A DNA stretch of 64,000 bases, taken from positions 434,001 through 498,000 of the forward strand of contig JADKIU010000001.1 in the NCBI GenBank assembly GCA_016722565.1. The letters are read 5' to 3'. Below, piece after piece: positions 16,635-25,461 of the stretch. The translations under genes and the position numbers were made by a program. The notes beneath the pieces are model-generated. The model had not been told where the DNA came from. It did no database searches and was given only the letters and a program-made list of their open reading frames with translations. Source of the DNA: Bacteroidota bacterium (lineage in GTDB: Bacteria > Bacteroidota > Bacteroidia > 2-12-FULL-35-15). Position 1 is the stretch's first letter. Each line of letters starts with the position of its first letter.

Positions 16635-17666
16635 ATGAATCCAAACATCAACCCAGATAGTGAAAACTTAAGTTCTTCCGAAAAGGAGTTCGAAAAAGTT
16701 TTGCGTCCGGCCGAGTTTGATGATTTTACTGGTCAGCATGAAGTGGTTGAAAACCTGAAAATATTTGTGCAAGCGGCCAAACAGCGTAGTGAAGCTTTGG
16801 ATCATATACTTCTTCATGGCCCTCCGGGATTAGGAAAAACAACCTTAGCAAACATTGTTGCCTCTGAACTTGGGGTGAATATAAAAATCACTTCCGGCCC
16901 TGTACTTGATAAACCGGGCGATTTAGCCGGTTTGTTAACCAACCTCGAAGAAAATGATGTATTGTTTATTGATGAAATTCATCGGTTAAGTCCGATTGTG
17001 GAAGAGTACCTCTATTCTGCAATGGAAGATTATAAAATCGATATCATGATTGATAGCGGTCCGAATGCGCGTAGTGTTCAAATCAAATTAAATCCGTTTA
17101 CATTGGTTGGTGCTACTACACGAAGTGGTTTACTTACAGCCCCGTTACGTGCTCGTTTTGGAATCAATTCTAGATTGAATTATTATGATTCCAAGTTGCT
17201 GAAAAAAATTATTATTCGTGCAGCTGGAATTTTAAATGTTCCCATCACCGAAGATGCAGCCAATGAAATTTCTCGAAGAAGTCGCGGTACACCTCGTATT
17301 GCGAATGCTTTGTTGAGACGCATCAGGGATTTTGCTCAGATAAAGGGAAACGGTTCAATCGATATTGAAATCGCACACATCGGACTGTCCGCACTAAACG
17401 TAGATAAGAATGGGTTGGATGAAATGGATATTCGTATTCTTTCAACGTTAATTGAAAAATTTAAAGGCGGACCTGTTGGTTTAACAACCATTTCTACAGC
17501 TGTTGGAGAAGAAGCAGGAACCATTGAAGAAGTTTATGAACCTTTTTTAATCCAGGAAGGTTATCTTGTTCGTACACCACGTGGAAGAGAAGCTACAGAT
17601 CAAGCTTACAAACACCTTGGTAAAATCCCTCGTGGATTTAAAGGAAGTTTATTTGACACGAAATAG
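16635..17666 (+). CDS. ruvB: Holliday junction branch-migration ATPase RuvB
   Basis: The 343-residue AAA+ ATPase has Walker A GPPGLGKTT (62-70), Walker B FIDEIH (111-116), the sensor GATTRSG segment and an arginine finger region LRARFG. It ends in the winged-helix domain (about 260-335) with IEEVYEPFLIQEGYL. Hexameric RuvB rings drive branch migration with RuvA during recombination repair. ruvA is also in this window but 14 kb away, so the two are not co-transcribed. queG follows after 11 bases and probably shares the transcript. Confidence 0.97.
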   Translation: MNPNINPDSENLSSSEKEFEKVLRPAEFDDFTGQHEVVENLKIFVQAAKQRSEALDHILLHGPPGLGKTTLANIVASELGVNIKITSGPVLDKPGDLAGLLTNLEENDVLFIDEIHRLSPIVEEYLYSAMEDYKIDIMIDSGPNARSVQIKLNPFTLVGATTRSGLLTAPLRARFGINSRLNYYDSKLLKKIIIRAAGILNVPITEDAANEISRRSRGTPRIANALLRRIRDFAQIKGNGSIDIEIAHIGLSALNVDKNGLDEMDIRILSTLIEKFKGGPVGLTTISTAVGEEAGTIEEVYEPFLIQEGYLVRTPRGREATDQAYKHLGKIPRGFKGSLFDTK

Positions 17667-17677
17667 TTCATTCATCA

Positions 17678-18601
17678 ATGAACTCCTCCAAACATACTGC
17701 CCTCATTAAAGCAGAAGCCAAACGTCTCGGTTTCGATTATGTGGGCATTTCCAAAGCAGATTTTTTAGCAGAAGAAGCACCAAGATTAGAAAACTGGTTG
17801 AATAAGAATATGCATGGACAAATGAGTTACATGCAAAATTATTTTGACAAGCGCTTAGATCCTCGATTGCTTGTTCCTGGAGCCAAAGCAGTGATTTCAC
17901 TTTTGTTGAATTATTATCCTTCCGAAAAACAAGTTGACGATGCAGCTCCAAAAATCAGCAAATATGCGTACGGAAAAGATTATCATTTAGTCATCAAAGA
18001 AAAATTAAATGAGCTGTTGGAATTTATTAAAGAAAACATCGGAGAAGTAGATGGTCGTGCTTTTGTTGATTCAGCGCCTGTTTTAGACAAAGCATGGGCA
18101 AAAAAAAGTGGCTTGGGTTGGATTGGAAAAAACAGTAATCTCATCAATAAATCTAGCGGTTCGTTTTATTTTATTGCCGAACTCATTGTGGATTTGGATT
18201 TAGAATATGATGGAGCAATAAAAGATTATTGCGGAACTTGTACCAAATGCATTGATGCTTGTCCTACGGATGCGATTGTTGCACCTTATGTAGTAGATGG
18301 CAGCAAATGCATTTCGTATTTTACGATAGAGTTAAAAGAGAACATTCCGAATGAAGTAAAGGGAAAATTTAATAACTGGATGTTCGGCTGCGACATCTGC
18401 CAGGATGTTTGTCCATGGAACAGTTTTTCAAAACCACATGCAGAACCCCATTTCAAAGCAAATGCTGAACTTTTAGGAATGAAAAGGCAAGATTGGGAAG
18501 AGCTCACCGAAGAAACCTTCAGGCGCGTGTTTAAGGATTCAGCAGTAAAGCGAACCAAGTTTGCGGGACTAAAAAGGAATATGGAGTTTCTTAAGACTTA
18601 A
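17678..18601 (+). CDS. queG: Epoxyqueuosine reductase QueG
   Basis: This 307-residue protein has the DUF1730 cobalamin-binding half followed by a ferredoxin-like part with two [4Fe-4S] motifs. The first is CGTCTKCIDACPTDAI, starting at Cys185; the second is CDICQDVCPWN, starting at Cys238. SAPVLDKAWAKKSGLGWIGKN (about 131-151) is the signature upstream of the clusters. QueG performs the last step of queuosine synthesis in tRNA, reducing epoxyqueuosine with cobalamin. The C-terminal HEAT extension of some orthologues is absent, as is usual in short forms. It follows ruvB by 11 bases. Confidence 0.96.
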   Translation: MNSSKHTALIKAEAKRLGFDYVGISKADFLAEEAPRLENWLNKNMHGQMSYMQNYFDKRLDPRLLVPGAKAVISLLLNYYPSEKQVDDAAPKISKYAYGKDYHLVIKEKLNELLEFIKENIGEVDGRAFVDSAPVLDKAWAKKSGLGWIGKNSNLINKSSGSFYFIAELIVDLDLEYDGAIKDYCGTCTKCIDACPTDAIVAPYVVDGSKCISYFTIELKENIPNEVKGKFNNWMFGCDICQDVCPWNSFSKPHAEPHFKANAELLGMKRQDWEELTEETFRRVFKDSAVKRTKFAGLKRNMEFLKT

Positions 18602-18785
18602 CAACCGATTTATACACTTCGTTAATCACATCTTTATATTGATGTCCGAATGTAGTTAAGCACCAAATCATCAATAATGCTTTCTCCTCAGGTTTTAGCC
18701 ATTTTACGGCTTTCATTAACTCTTTGCGAAAAAGTGCTTTATCAAAACTCACTTTTTCTAATATATTCTTACTTAATTCAAACAT
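18591..18785 (-). CDS. Small conserved helical protein (64 residues)
   Basis: The sequence MFELSKNILEKVSFDKALF...AVKWLKPEEKALLMIWCLTTF is predicted to be mostly helical and amphipathic. It resembles a short hypothetical protein that I recall recurring in Bacteroidota genomes, sometimes near queG. It overlaps the 3' end of queG by 11 bases in antisense. Coding is supported by a clear start and composition unlike a chance frame. No function is known. Confidence 0.65.
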   Translation of the reverse strand: MFELSKNILEKVSFDKALFRKELMKAVKWLKPEEKALLMIWCLTTFGHQYKDVINEVYKSVVKS

Positions 18786-18951
18786 ACTCTTTGTATTAAG
18801 GGTTTACCACTCTTATTATTGACTAGAACTAAATTACTTCATTTAAAACGAAAAGTCAAGGACAAAGTTACTTTTTTAAAAAGGAATTTTTGATGAAATT
18901 TTTGTTAAAAAATGGTAAAGCCTTCTGCTTCACCTAGGTTGACAAGAATTA

Positions 18952-19533
18952 TTATTTCTCGCTCCAGCGAAACGATTGTTGTTCCAGTCCAGCTAAATCA
19001 ATCACGCGATCAATTACAGTAGCGGCAAGCTCTTCGAAGCTTTGGGGATTGCTGTAGAAAGAGGGGCTGGCCGGACAAATAATTCCTCCGGCTTCGGTAA
19101 TGGTTTTCATATTGTTGATATGAATCAAACTCAGAGGTGTATCACGTGTTACCAATATTAATTTTCTGCGCTCTTTTAAAACTACATCAGCAGCACGTGA
19201 TGTTAAATCGTTGGAGATGCCACTAGCGATGCGTGCAAGGGTTCCCATCGAACAAGGGCAAATAATCATCGTGTTATATTTTGCTGAGCCGGATGCAAAA
19301 GGCGCAAAAAAATCTGATTTGTTATAAATGGTAAACGGGAGTTTTTCATAATCGGAATTTCCCAATTCGAACTTCCACACATCTTTTGCATTGTCGCTCA
19401 TCACAATGCCAACAGTTTCAATTTGTTCATGCAGTGCTTGTAATTTTTGCAACAACACTTTCGCATAAATGGAACCGCTTGCACCTGTAATGGCTACTAC
19501 TATTTTATGTTTAGGGTTGTTCTGCATCTCCAA
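18952..19533 (-). CDS. ubiX: Flavin prenyltransferase UbiX
   Basis: The 193-residue protein carries the FMN-binding GASGSIYA loop (about 17-24), the PCSMGTLARIASGISNDLTSRAADVVLKE block (about 92-120) and RDTPLSLIHINNM, all diagnostic of UbiX/Pad1. The enzyme joins a dimethylallyl group to FMN to make prenylated FMN for UbiD-type decarboxylases. No ubiD is in the window. The start overlaps the end of the upstream barrel gene by about 20 bases, so the two are co-transcribed although functionally unrelated. Confidence 0.95.
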   Translation of the reverse strand: MEMQNNPKHKIVVAITGASGSIYAKVLLQKLQALHEQIETVGIVMSDNAKDVWKFELGNSDYEKLPFTIYNKSDFFAPFASGSAKYNTMIICPCSMGTLARIASGISNDLTSRAADVVLKERRKLILVTRDTPLSLIHINNMKTITEAGGIICPASPSFYSNPQSFEELAATVIDRVIDLAGLEQQSFRWSEK

Positions 19534-20131
19534 ATCGATAAGTTAAAGTAAACGCTAATACGTTGTTTCTTTGTCCGGGATTAAACCAAAAACTCGCTCC
19601 GGAAGCGTATTTGCGAATGGGTAGCATTGAATTTGTAAATCGCCAGTTGATTCCTAATTTTTTATAAATCTGATAATTGATTCCAATGCTTGCACTTACT
19701 TCTGTTTTATAAAACGGAATCGGATTGTAAATTTCTCCAACTGCATCGTATTCTTTTGCATTGATTAAATAACCAATTCCCGGCCCGATTTCAAATGTGA
19801 ATTTCTTTAGCTGATACTGTAATAACAAAGGAACTTCCACATAGTTTAGTCTCATCAAATAAAAACTATAATCGCCTTTGCTGCCATCGCCAATATGTTT
19901 GCTCCCTTTTTGCACAAACAAGATTTCGAATTGTGCACGCCATTTTTCACTGAGTTTTCCATTTAACGTTACCCCACCATCAAAACCAAATTTATCAAAT
20001 CCTCCATAGGTATCTCCCTCCACCTGACTGGTGGCAATTCCCGCTTTTAAACCCGGTTTAAAACGCGTTTGCGCTTTTGCTGTACAAGTGAAAGCACAAA
20101 TAAATAGTGTGATTATGACTGCATTCTTCAT
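19511..20131 (-). CDS. PorT-like outer-membrane beta-barrel protein
   Basis: About 206 residues. The signal peptide MKNAVIITLFICAFTCTAKAQ is followed by eight or so amphipathic strands ending in aromatic residues (FTLTYRFGD at the C-terminus), as in the OMP_b-brl_2/PorT family of eight-stranded barrels. Function is unknown; PorT itself assists T9SS, but most relatives do not. The frame opens at 20164. However, a TAACTTTG promoter element at 20137-20144 places the RNA start next to ATG 20131, which also gives the cleaner signal peptide and implies a nearly leaderless mRNA. Confidence 0.82.
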   Translation of the reverse strand: MKNAVIITLFICAFTCTAKAQTRFKPGLKAGIATSQVEGDTYGGFDKFGFDGGVTLNGKLSEKWRAQFEILFVQKGSKHIGDGSKGDYSFYLMRLNYVEVPLLLQYQLKKFTFEIGPGIGYLINAKEYDAVGEIYNPIPFYKTEVSASIGINYQIYKKLGINWRFTNSMLPIRKYASGASFWFNPGQRNNVLAFTLTYRFGDAEQP

Positions 20132-20136
20132 TGTAA

Positions 20137-20168
20137 CAAAGTTAATTAAAATACAAACGCCCACACAA
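20137..20168 (-). promoter_or_regulatory. Bacteroidota-type promoter of the PorT-like/ubiX operon
   Basis: On the minus strand TTG (20168-20166), a 21-base spacer and TAACTTTG (20144-20137) match the consensus. The -33 TTG lies in the loop of the terminator of the upstream gene. Only five bases separate the -7 element from the ATG. Confidence 0.65.
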
Positions 20169-20186
20169 TTGATGTATGGGCGTTTG
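20154..20186 (-). terminator. Terminator hairpin after the Omp28-like gene
   Basis: CAAACGCCCA (20186-20177) pairs perfectly with TGGGCGTTTG (20163-20154) on the minus strand. A T-rich TATTTTAATT follows. It ends the tlpA-like/DUF6029/Omp28 transcript and overlaps the next promoter. Confidence 0.75.
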
Positions 20187-20203
20187 AGAAATGGCAGCTA
20201 ATT

Positions 20204-21121
20204 TTAAGGGAGGAGCTTGACTTCCTCCACTTGAATAATTTCTTTGGTACTCACACGATAGATATATGCAATTAGATGACAGTGATGCTCATCACAAACA
20301 ACACCTTTATAGGCAGCAGGAATAGTATATGCAAACTTTTTAATGTGCGTTGTTCCTACTGGAATGCTACCAGTTGCCAACGGCTCACCCCACGCACCGG
20401 ATGGAGTAATTGCATCGCGTAGCATGTGACGGTGAACATAAAATGGTTTAATGTTTCCAACACTATCCTGATAACTAACAATACTATCTTGTGATAATAA
20501 TACAACCATTCTTAATGTATCACTCATTGTGGTTAAGAAAGAATCTTTTATAGAACAACAAATTTTTCGGGTAGCTAAATCATAGTCAACAGCTATTTGT
20601 AAGTCTACAACAGACGGTTCACCAATGATGCCGGCAACATAAGGTTTCCAGCCCGGAAAAAACTTTAAATGGGATAAGGATGTTGCATCAAATTCTTTTC
20701 TGTTGAACATCCCTTGTGGTAATCCAAAATCAGATGCACCGAATGTAGCATCATAGGCATCACCTACATCTGTTCGATAGTCTTGTGTAAATGCAGTTGA
20801 AGGAGAACCAGCATACCCTGGAGCAGGCACAGCAAAACTTCCAACATGAATTCCCAAACCTACAATTTGTCCGGCATACATCGAATCAATTTCATGCAAT
20901 TCTTTAGCGGCACGCGGGCAGTTTCCGCACGTGTGGCCGGTAAAATCTTCAATCAATATTTTTTTGATGTGCGTGGTAACTGTTGGGAATGTTGGTGTTG
21001 GACAAGATGCGGTATCCCCTAAGTTTGCATTTGTATCCGGGTAAGGGTTTTCTACAAAATCACAAGAAGTGAAAAAGATGGAAGACACAAACGATAAAAT
21101 TAAAAACTTCTTCATGGTCAA
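20204..21121 (-). CDS. Omp28-like lipoprotein with thioredoxin-type CxxC
   Basis: The 305-residue protein has a lipoprotein leader ending FFTSC (Cys20). An Omp28-type domain follows, starting ILIEDFTGHTCGNCPRAA with Cys65-x2-Cys68 in a thioredoxin-like position. Omp28 proteins are Bacteroidota surface or periplasmic lipoproteins with a thioredoxin-like fold; their substrates are unknown. The protein also has a C-terminal beta domain ending KEIIQVEEVKLLP. It is the last gene of an operon after a TlpA-like reductase and a DUF6029 protein, which hints at disulfide chemistry in envelope biogenesis. Confidence 0.88.
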   Translation of the reverse strand: MTMKKFLILSFVSSIFFTSCDFVENPYPDTNANLGDTASCPTPTFPTVTTHIKKILIEDFTGHTCGNCPRAAKELHEIDSMYAGQIVGLGIHVGSFAVPAPGYAGSPSTAFTQDYRTDVGDAYDATFGASDFGLPQGMFNRKEFDATSLSHLKFFPGWKPYVAGIIGEPSVVDLQIAVDYDLATRKICCSIKDSFLTTMSDTLRMVVLLSQDSIVSYQDSVGNIKPFYVHRHMLRDAITPSGAWGEPLATGSIPVGTTHIKKFAYTIPAAYKGVVCDEHHCHLIAYIYRVSTKEIIQVEEVKLLP

Positions 21122-21127
21122 AATGTT

Positions 21128-22789
21128 TTAGAAACTACTTGTAACAGTTAAGGTAACACCATTGGATGCCGGCACTAATCGGCAAATACCGCCTACACAA
21201 AAAATACCAGCACGTTGTTTTCCGTAGCTCAATGTAATTCGGTTGGAATTTTTATTGTAACCTACCGTTGCATTTGGGTAGTGATAGCGCTCATTTACAT
21301 GGTCATTCCCAAAATTATATTGATCTAATGCTGCAATGAACCAATGTGAATTGATAGTGTATTCTAATAGTAGCATCCCCCAATCTTGGTGGTCGTCATT
21401 CGTAGAGAGTACTTGTGCTTCAAGTCGGATAGTTCCTTCTTTTTTCAAACGGTAGGAAATGTCAGCAACGATGATGTCCGAATGGATGGTTGGGAATCCT
21501 GCTTTTTGAATTACACTTTTGTTATAAATCTGATGTGAATAAATCAAAGATGTTTTGATTTTTTTTCCAAATTTCTGATTCAACTCCACATAAAAATCAC
21601 GGAAGTAAACTTGCTTTCCGGGACCGTAGGAATTTACGGTATATCCTTGCAACGTGCTATCTGTTGCAGGATTTAAAAGAGTTGTGTCTAAATCGTTGGA
21701 GCCTGAATAATTGATTAAAATATCCATTTTCCATTTTGGTTTTTTAATAAGCTTAGCACTTACTTCACCCGAATATTGGAATTCGCCATTTGGTTGAGAT
21801 GCATATGGATAAAACGTCAAAAGATTGTACGTGTGATTTTTATTCAATGCAGGGGTGTAATTTAAAAGTAAATTGTTCACGGATGCTTCTCTGTCGGAGC
21901 GAAAGTTCATGTTGTCGGCTCTACTGGCACTTGCTGAGATTGCAATTCCCTTTTTAGCATAGCTGGCCATGATGATTTGTGCATCGCCCGGTTTGTAAAT
22001 TTTACCAACTAAGTTAGCGGAATTCGGGTCGTTAATTTTATATGCATATTCGGCATTCAATCGGAAATCTTCATAATTTAATTCTAATCGTCCGGCTGAG
22101 GCTCCAACATTTTCCGGAAGGACCAATGCAGGATCTTCATCTTTTTGGTAGCGGCTCACAAAGCTACCACCTAAAGTAACGCGTAATTTTTTCTCAGCTA
22201 ATTTTGTAAACACTTCGTTGATATTTAACTCTCCGTCAAAACCACGAACAAGTCCGGGACCTTGCGTCATGAATGAACGCTGTTTACCAACCAAGCCGGT
22301 TAGATAAATACCTTTAATTACCTCGTATTTTAATCGAACACCATCTAGCGCATTGTCGAATCCTAATCCACGTTCTTCATAGCTCCGTAAAACCAATCCG
22401 TTTCCAAATTGCTGGTAAAAATTACCAACGGTTACTTCCAATGCATCTGATTTGTAGCTGGCAAAACGGTATTGAATTCCATTCCCTTGATAGCGAGGAT
22501 CAAATCCCTGCAAGGCACCTAAATAGGATTCGTAACGAATACCGGCAGTGAATTTCCCTTTTGTATAAATGATGTTGGCAAAGCCGTTCATCAACATTTT
22601 TTCAGGAACATTGGGTGCTCCAATGGTTGTATCGGGAACATAGTATTGTGCAGTTGCCTGAAAATTACCATGCACATCGCCCATGTTGGGCAGGTTATTT
22701 AAATTAATTTGTGCGGTAGCAATACCGCTATAACATAATCCGCATAAAAGAACGGATGATTTAATCGTGTCAAAATATTTTTTTCTCAC
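21128..22789 (-). CDS. DUF6029-like outer-membrane beta-barrel protein
   Basis: The 553-residue protein has a signal peptide (MRKKYFDTIKSSVLLCGLCYSGIATAQ). Many alternating amphipathic strands follow and end in a terminal Phe (VTLTVTSSF), the usual outer-membrane barrel signature. Segments such as VTVGNFYQQFGNGLVLRSYEERGLGFDN are typical of the DUF6029 family. Function is unknown. It lies 6 bases upstream of the Omp28-like gene and 18 bases downstream of the TlpA-like gene, so the three form one transcription unit. One proposal is that the barrel forms a channel or platform for the two thioredoxin-like partners. Confidence 0.82.
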   Translation of the reverse strand: MRKKYFDTIKSSVLLCGLCYSGIATAQINLNNLPNMGDVHGNFQATAQYYVPDTTIGAPNVPEKMLMNGFANIIYTKGKFTAGIRYESYLGALQGFDPRYQGNGIQYRFASYKSDALEVTVGNFYQQFGNGLVLRSYEERGLGFDNALDGVRLKYEVIKGIYLTGLVGKQRSFMTQGPGLVRGFDGELNINEVFTKLAEKKLRVTLGGSFVSRYQKDEDPALVLPENVGASAGRLELNYEDFRLNAEYAYKINDPNSANLVGKIYKPGDAQIIMASYAKKGIAISASASRADNMNFRSDREASVNNLLLNYTPALNKNHTYNLLTFYPYASQPNGEFQYSGEVSAKLIKKPKWKMDILINYSGSNDLDTTLLNPATDSTLQGYTVNSYGPGKQVYFRDFYVELNQKFGKKIKTSLIYSHQIYNKSVIQKAGFPTIHSDIIVADISYRLKKEGTIRLEAQVLSTNDDHQDWGMLLLEYTINSHWFIAALDQYNFGNDHVNERYHYPNATVGYNKNSNRITLSYGKQRAGIFCVGGICRLVPASNGVTLTVTSSF

Positions 22790-22807
22790 AAAAAATAAGA
22801 TAATAGG

Positions 22808-23320
22808 TTAATCTACTTTTTCTCCTTTGGCAACTTTTCTTATGATTTCAATCAGGTGTTCTTCATCACCATCCGCATAGCCATTGTGTTGCCAAACAAT
22901 TTCGCCTTTGCCGTTAAGCACAAATGTATGCGGAATATCTCCAACATTCATGGCACGTTTAAAATCTTGGTTCTCGTCCTGATACACCTCGTATTCCCAT
23001 CCTTTACTTTTAACATCGGTTGCTACCTTTGCTGAACTACGAGAGTCGTCAGTAGAGATAGCAATCAACTTTACGCCTGTTTCTTTTTGCCAATCCGGAT
23101 ATACTTCCGCAATGGCATCTAATTCTTTTTTGCATGGTTTGCACCAGGTTGCCCAAAAGCTGATAATGATGGGTTTCCCATCATTACTGAATTTGGAGGT
23201 GTTTACAGTTTTCCCATCCAATGCTTTCACATCTGCAGCAGGGATTGAACTTGTAGTTTGTGCTTGAACTGTAACAAAAGCAATGATTGCAATTGCGGCA
23301 AAAATAAGTTTTTTACTCAT
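22808..23320 (-). CDS. TlpA-like periplasmic thiol-disulfide reductase
   Basis: About 170 residues after choosing ATG 23320, which opens a clean signal peptide MSKKLIFAAIAIIAFVTVQA; the frame opens 45 bases earlier without improving it. The thioredoxin fold has the active site FWATWCKPCKKE (Cys60-x2-Cys63), the helix-strand insert of TlpA/ResA proteins, and the cis-Pro segment DIPHTFVLNGKGEIV. It should reduce disulfides in the periplasm. It is the first gene of the operon with the DUF6029 barrel and the Omp28-like lipoprotein. Confidence 0.92.
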   Translation of the reverse strand: MSKKLIFAAIAIIAFVTVQAQTTSSIPAADVKALDGKTVNTSKFSNDGKPIIISFWATWCKPCKKELDAIAEVYPDWQKETGVKLIAISTDDSRSSAKVATDVKSKGWEYEVYQDENQDFKRAMNVGDIPHTFVLNGKGEIVWQHNGYADGDEEHLIEIIRKVAKGEKVD

Positions 23321-23389
23321 CAGAGATTTTGCTCTTACAGCATTTGTGAATACGTTGTGGTTCATAAAATGTTATTTTGAAAGATTAAT

Positions 23390-23446
23390 AAAAAAATAAA
23401 TCAGCTTTGAATGTCAATAAACATACCAAAAGCTGATTTATTTTTT
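23390..23446. terminator. Bidirectional intrinsic terminator
   Basis: ATAAATCAGCTTT (23396-23408) and AAAGCTGATTTAT (23429-23441) form a 13-base-pair stem with a 20-base loop. There is a run of A before and T after, so U-tracts exist on both strands. It mainly ends the T9SS cargo gene at 23458-25131 (minus strand). Confidence 0.8.
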
Positions 23447-23457
23447 ATTAGTAATGA

Positions 23458-25131
23458 CTATTTGTTAATAGACACTTTTTTAGTGATTGTGTTGTTTCCA
23501 ACAGTAATGTTTAAGAAGTATAATCCATTGCTTAATGAAGAAGCATCCAATTGGTAAGTATGGATACCTGTGCTCATGTTACCAAGGTTTTCACTTTGAA
23601 CCAATTGTCCAACTGTGTTAACTAGAACAATAGAAACTGTGTTTTCAGCAGTTAAGTTGAAATCAACTGATGCATTGTTCGCCATTGGGTTTGGATATAC
23701 ATTTACTCCATTAACCAAAGAGTTTTCTTCAACACCTACAGCAGCAGCAACATTGATGTTATCAATATAGATGTTGTTACCATAAGCAGATGTTCCTTTG
23801 AAACGAACTAAAACGTTAGATTGACCAGCATACGCTGATAAATTTACAGTTTCGTTTCTCCAGTTTGAAGCAGCAGATGGAACGAATGATGTAGTTGAAG
23901 CAGCCATTGTAGACAAAGTAGCTCCTGATTTATTGTAAGCAGTTGCCCAAGTAGTTCCACAGTTTGTAGAAACTTCAACTTTTAAGTTATCATTTTCAGA
24001 TGAGTACTGACGGTAAGCAACATCAAACGTCATTGTATGTCCAGTTCCAGTTAAGAAAGACATTGGCTCTAATGTTACCATATCAATATCTCCAGAAGGA
24101 ATATTGAACCACATCAATTTGATACTTTTTGAAGAAGAATAACCGGTAGTTGCATTTTCCCAAGTTAATGCATCACCACCATTGCTAATCGTCCAAGCTG
24201 CAGGCATACCAGATGCTTCAAAAGATTGAACAGTTAATGCTCCACCAGTTGAAGGATAAATGATAAAGTTAGCAGTTGTTGAGTTGTTTGTTGCAGTTGG
24301 ATCAGCAACACCATTTGGATTAGAAACTTCACAAGTAATTGTGTGAGATCCCGGTACCGAAGAACCAACTTTAACACCTGTAAATGTAGTGTTGCCATAA
24401 GTTGCTAAAGAACCTGTCCAAGTGAATGTTTTTTGAGTAACACCATCCACTTTTAATGTGATTGTTGCAGAAGTTAATGTTGTAGTTCCTACGTTACCAA
24501 TACGGAAAGTAGGAGTTACGCTATCACAAGAAGCTAAAGATGTGTTTAATGCAGATGATAACATCATTTGAGCATCAACAGCAGCAGTAGCAACTGAACA
24601 TGAAGATTTTGCAGCATACAATGTAGTCATTGGTGCTTGACCAACTTCTGTAATTGAACGATCTGGGCAAATCATGTAAATGGTTGGAAAATAACCAATT
24701 GCATAGTTTGCGTTGAAAGTAGTTGTTGCAGACGCAGAAGGGTTAATGATTGGGTAAGTTGTTCCTGTTACCCAGTCACCTTGCGATGCTGCAGTTGTTC
24801 CATTTAAATCAGCTAAAGTTGTTGCTCCATCACCTTCGATGTAGAATACCATTAACTCATTTGTTCCACCCGGACCATAGTTATCATAAAGATCTCTTAA
24901 AGCATGGGTGTTGTGGTATCCCCAACATGGCCCACACCAAGTAGCAGATACGTCAATGAATACTGTTTTGCCAGCATTTAAATAGGTGTACAAGTTATGT
25001 GTGGTACCATTTAAGTCAGTAAGTGTCCAATCCGGAGCGATGCTTCCATCGGCCAATTGTGCCTTACTTTCAACAGCTGTGAAGGTTAAAGTCACAGCCG
25101 CGATAAGTTGTAAAATTTTTTTCATTTTCAT
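23458..25131 (-). CDS. T9SS cargo protein with N-terminal thioredoxin-like domain
   Basis: The 557-residue protein has several parts. They are a signal peptide (to about residue 24), a thioredoxin/AhpC-like domain with DVSATWCGPCWGYHNTH (Cys66-x2-Cys69), a CARDB-type Ig domain (about 195-285), a 'choice-of-anchor J'/MAM-like jelly roll (about 295-460), and a T9SS type A sorting domain (VYPNPMANNASVDF to KKVSINK, last 75 residues). The protein should be exported through SprA and either attached to the surface or released. A CxxC thioredoxin domain on a surface protein, next to the TlpA/Omp28 operon, suggests extracellular thiol chemistry or a binding fold derived from it. Confidence 0.9.
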   Translation of the reverse strand: MKMKKILQLIAAVTLTFTAVESKAQLADGSIAPDWTLTDLNGTTHNLYTYLNAGKTVFIDVSATWCGPCWGYHNTHALRDLYDNYGPGGTNELMVFYIEGDGATTLADLNGTTAASQGDWVTGTTYPIINPSASATTTFNANYAIGYFPTIYMICPDRSITEVGQAPMTTLYAAKSSCSVATAAVDAQMMLSSALNTSLASCDSVTPTFRIGNVGTTTLTSATITLKVDGVTQKTFTWTGSLATYGNTTFTGVKVGSSVPGSHTITCEVSNPNGVADPTATNNSTTANFIIYPSTGGALTVQSFEASGMPAAWTISNGGDALTWENATTGYSSSKSIKLMWFNIPSGDIDMVTLEPMSFLTGTGHTMTFDVAYRQYSSENDNLKVEVSTNCGTTWATAYNKSGATLSTMAASTTSFVPSAASNWRNETVNLSAYAGQSNVLVRFKGTSAYGNNIYIDNINVAAAVGVEENSLVNGVNVYPNPMANNASVDFNLTAENTVSIVLVNTVGQLVQSENLGNMSTGIHTYQLDASSLSNGLYFLNITVGNNTITKKVSINK

Positions 25132-25461
25132 TTGGGATTTAGGTTAATTATAAAGCTTGAGATTTTGTTTCACGAATAACGAATTTAGCACTTATTTAAA
25201 AGAAAAACAAAATAAATTCAGTTCTTTTCTATTCATTCGATAAACCAAATTTAGACGACCACTCATCCGTTTTCAAGTGCAATTAAATTTAATATTAGCA
25301 TTTGAATGTTGCCAATAAGCATAAAAATCAATAAAAACAGTGCTTTTGTGAAGTAAAAATTTAGTATTCGATGACTATGTTTTGCAAGAAATTTTCATTT
25401 TTTTTGTAGATAATTGAAATAAAAGGTTTTAATTTGTCATTCTATAACATTGATTGAAGTG
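25132..25461. other. Divergent intergenic region, no gene
   Basis: This AT-rich gap of about 330 bases separates two divergent genes. I see no ORF, RNA or repeat of a known family in it. Promoters must lie here, but the best matches (TAAATTCG on the minus strand near 25185 and TTAATTTG on the plus strand near 25432) each have one mismatch to TAnnTTTG, so I do not call them. Confidence 0.5.
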
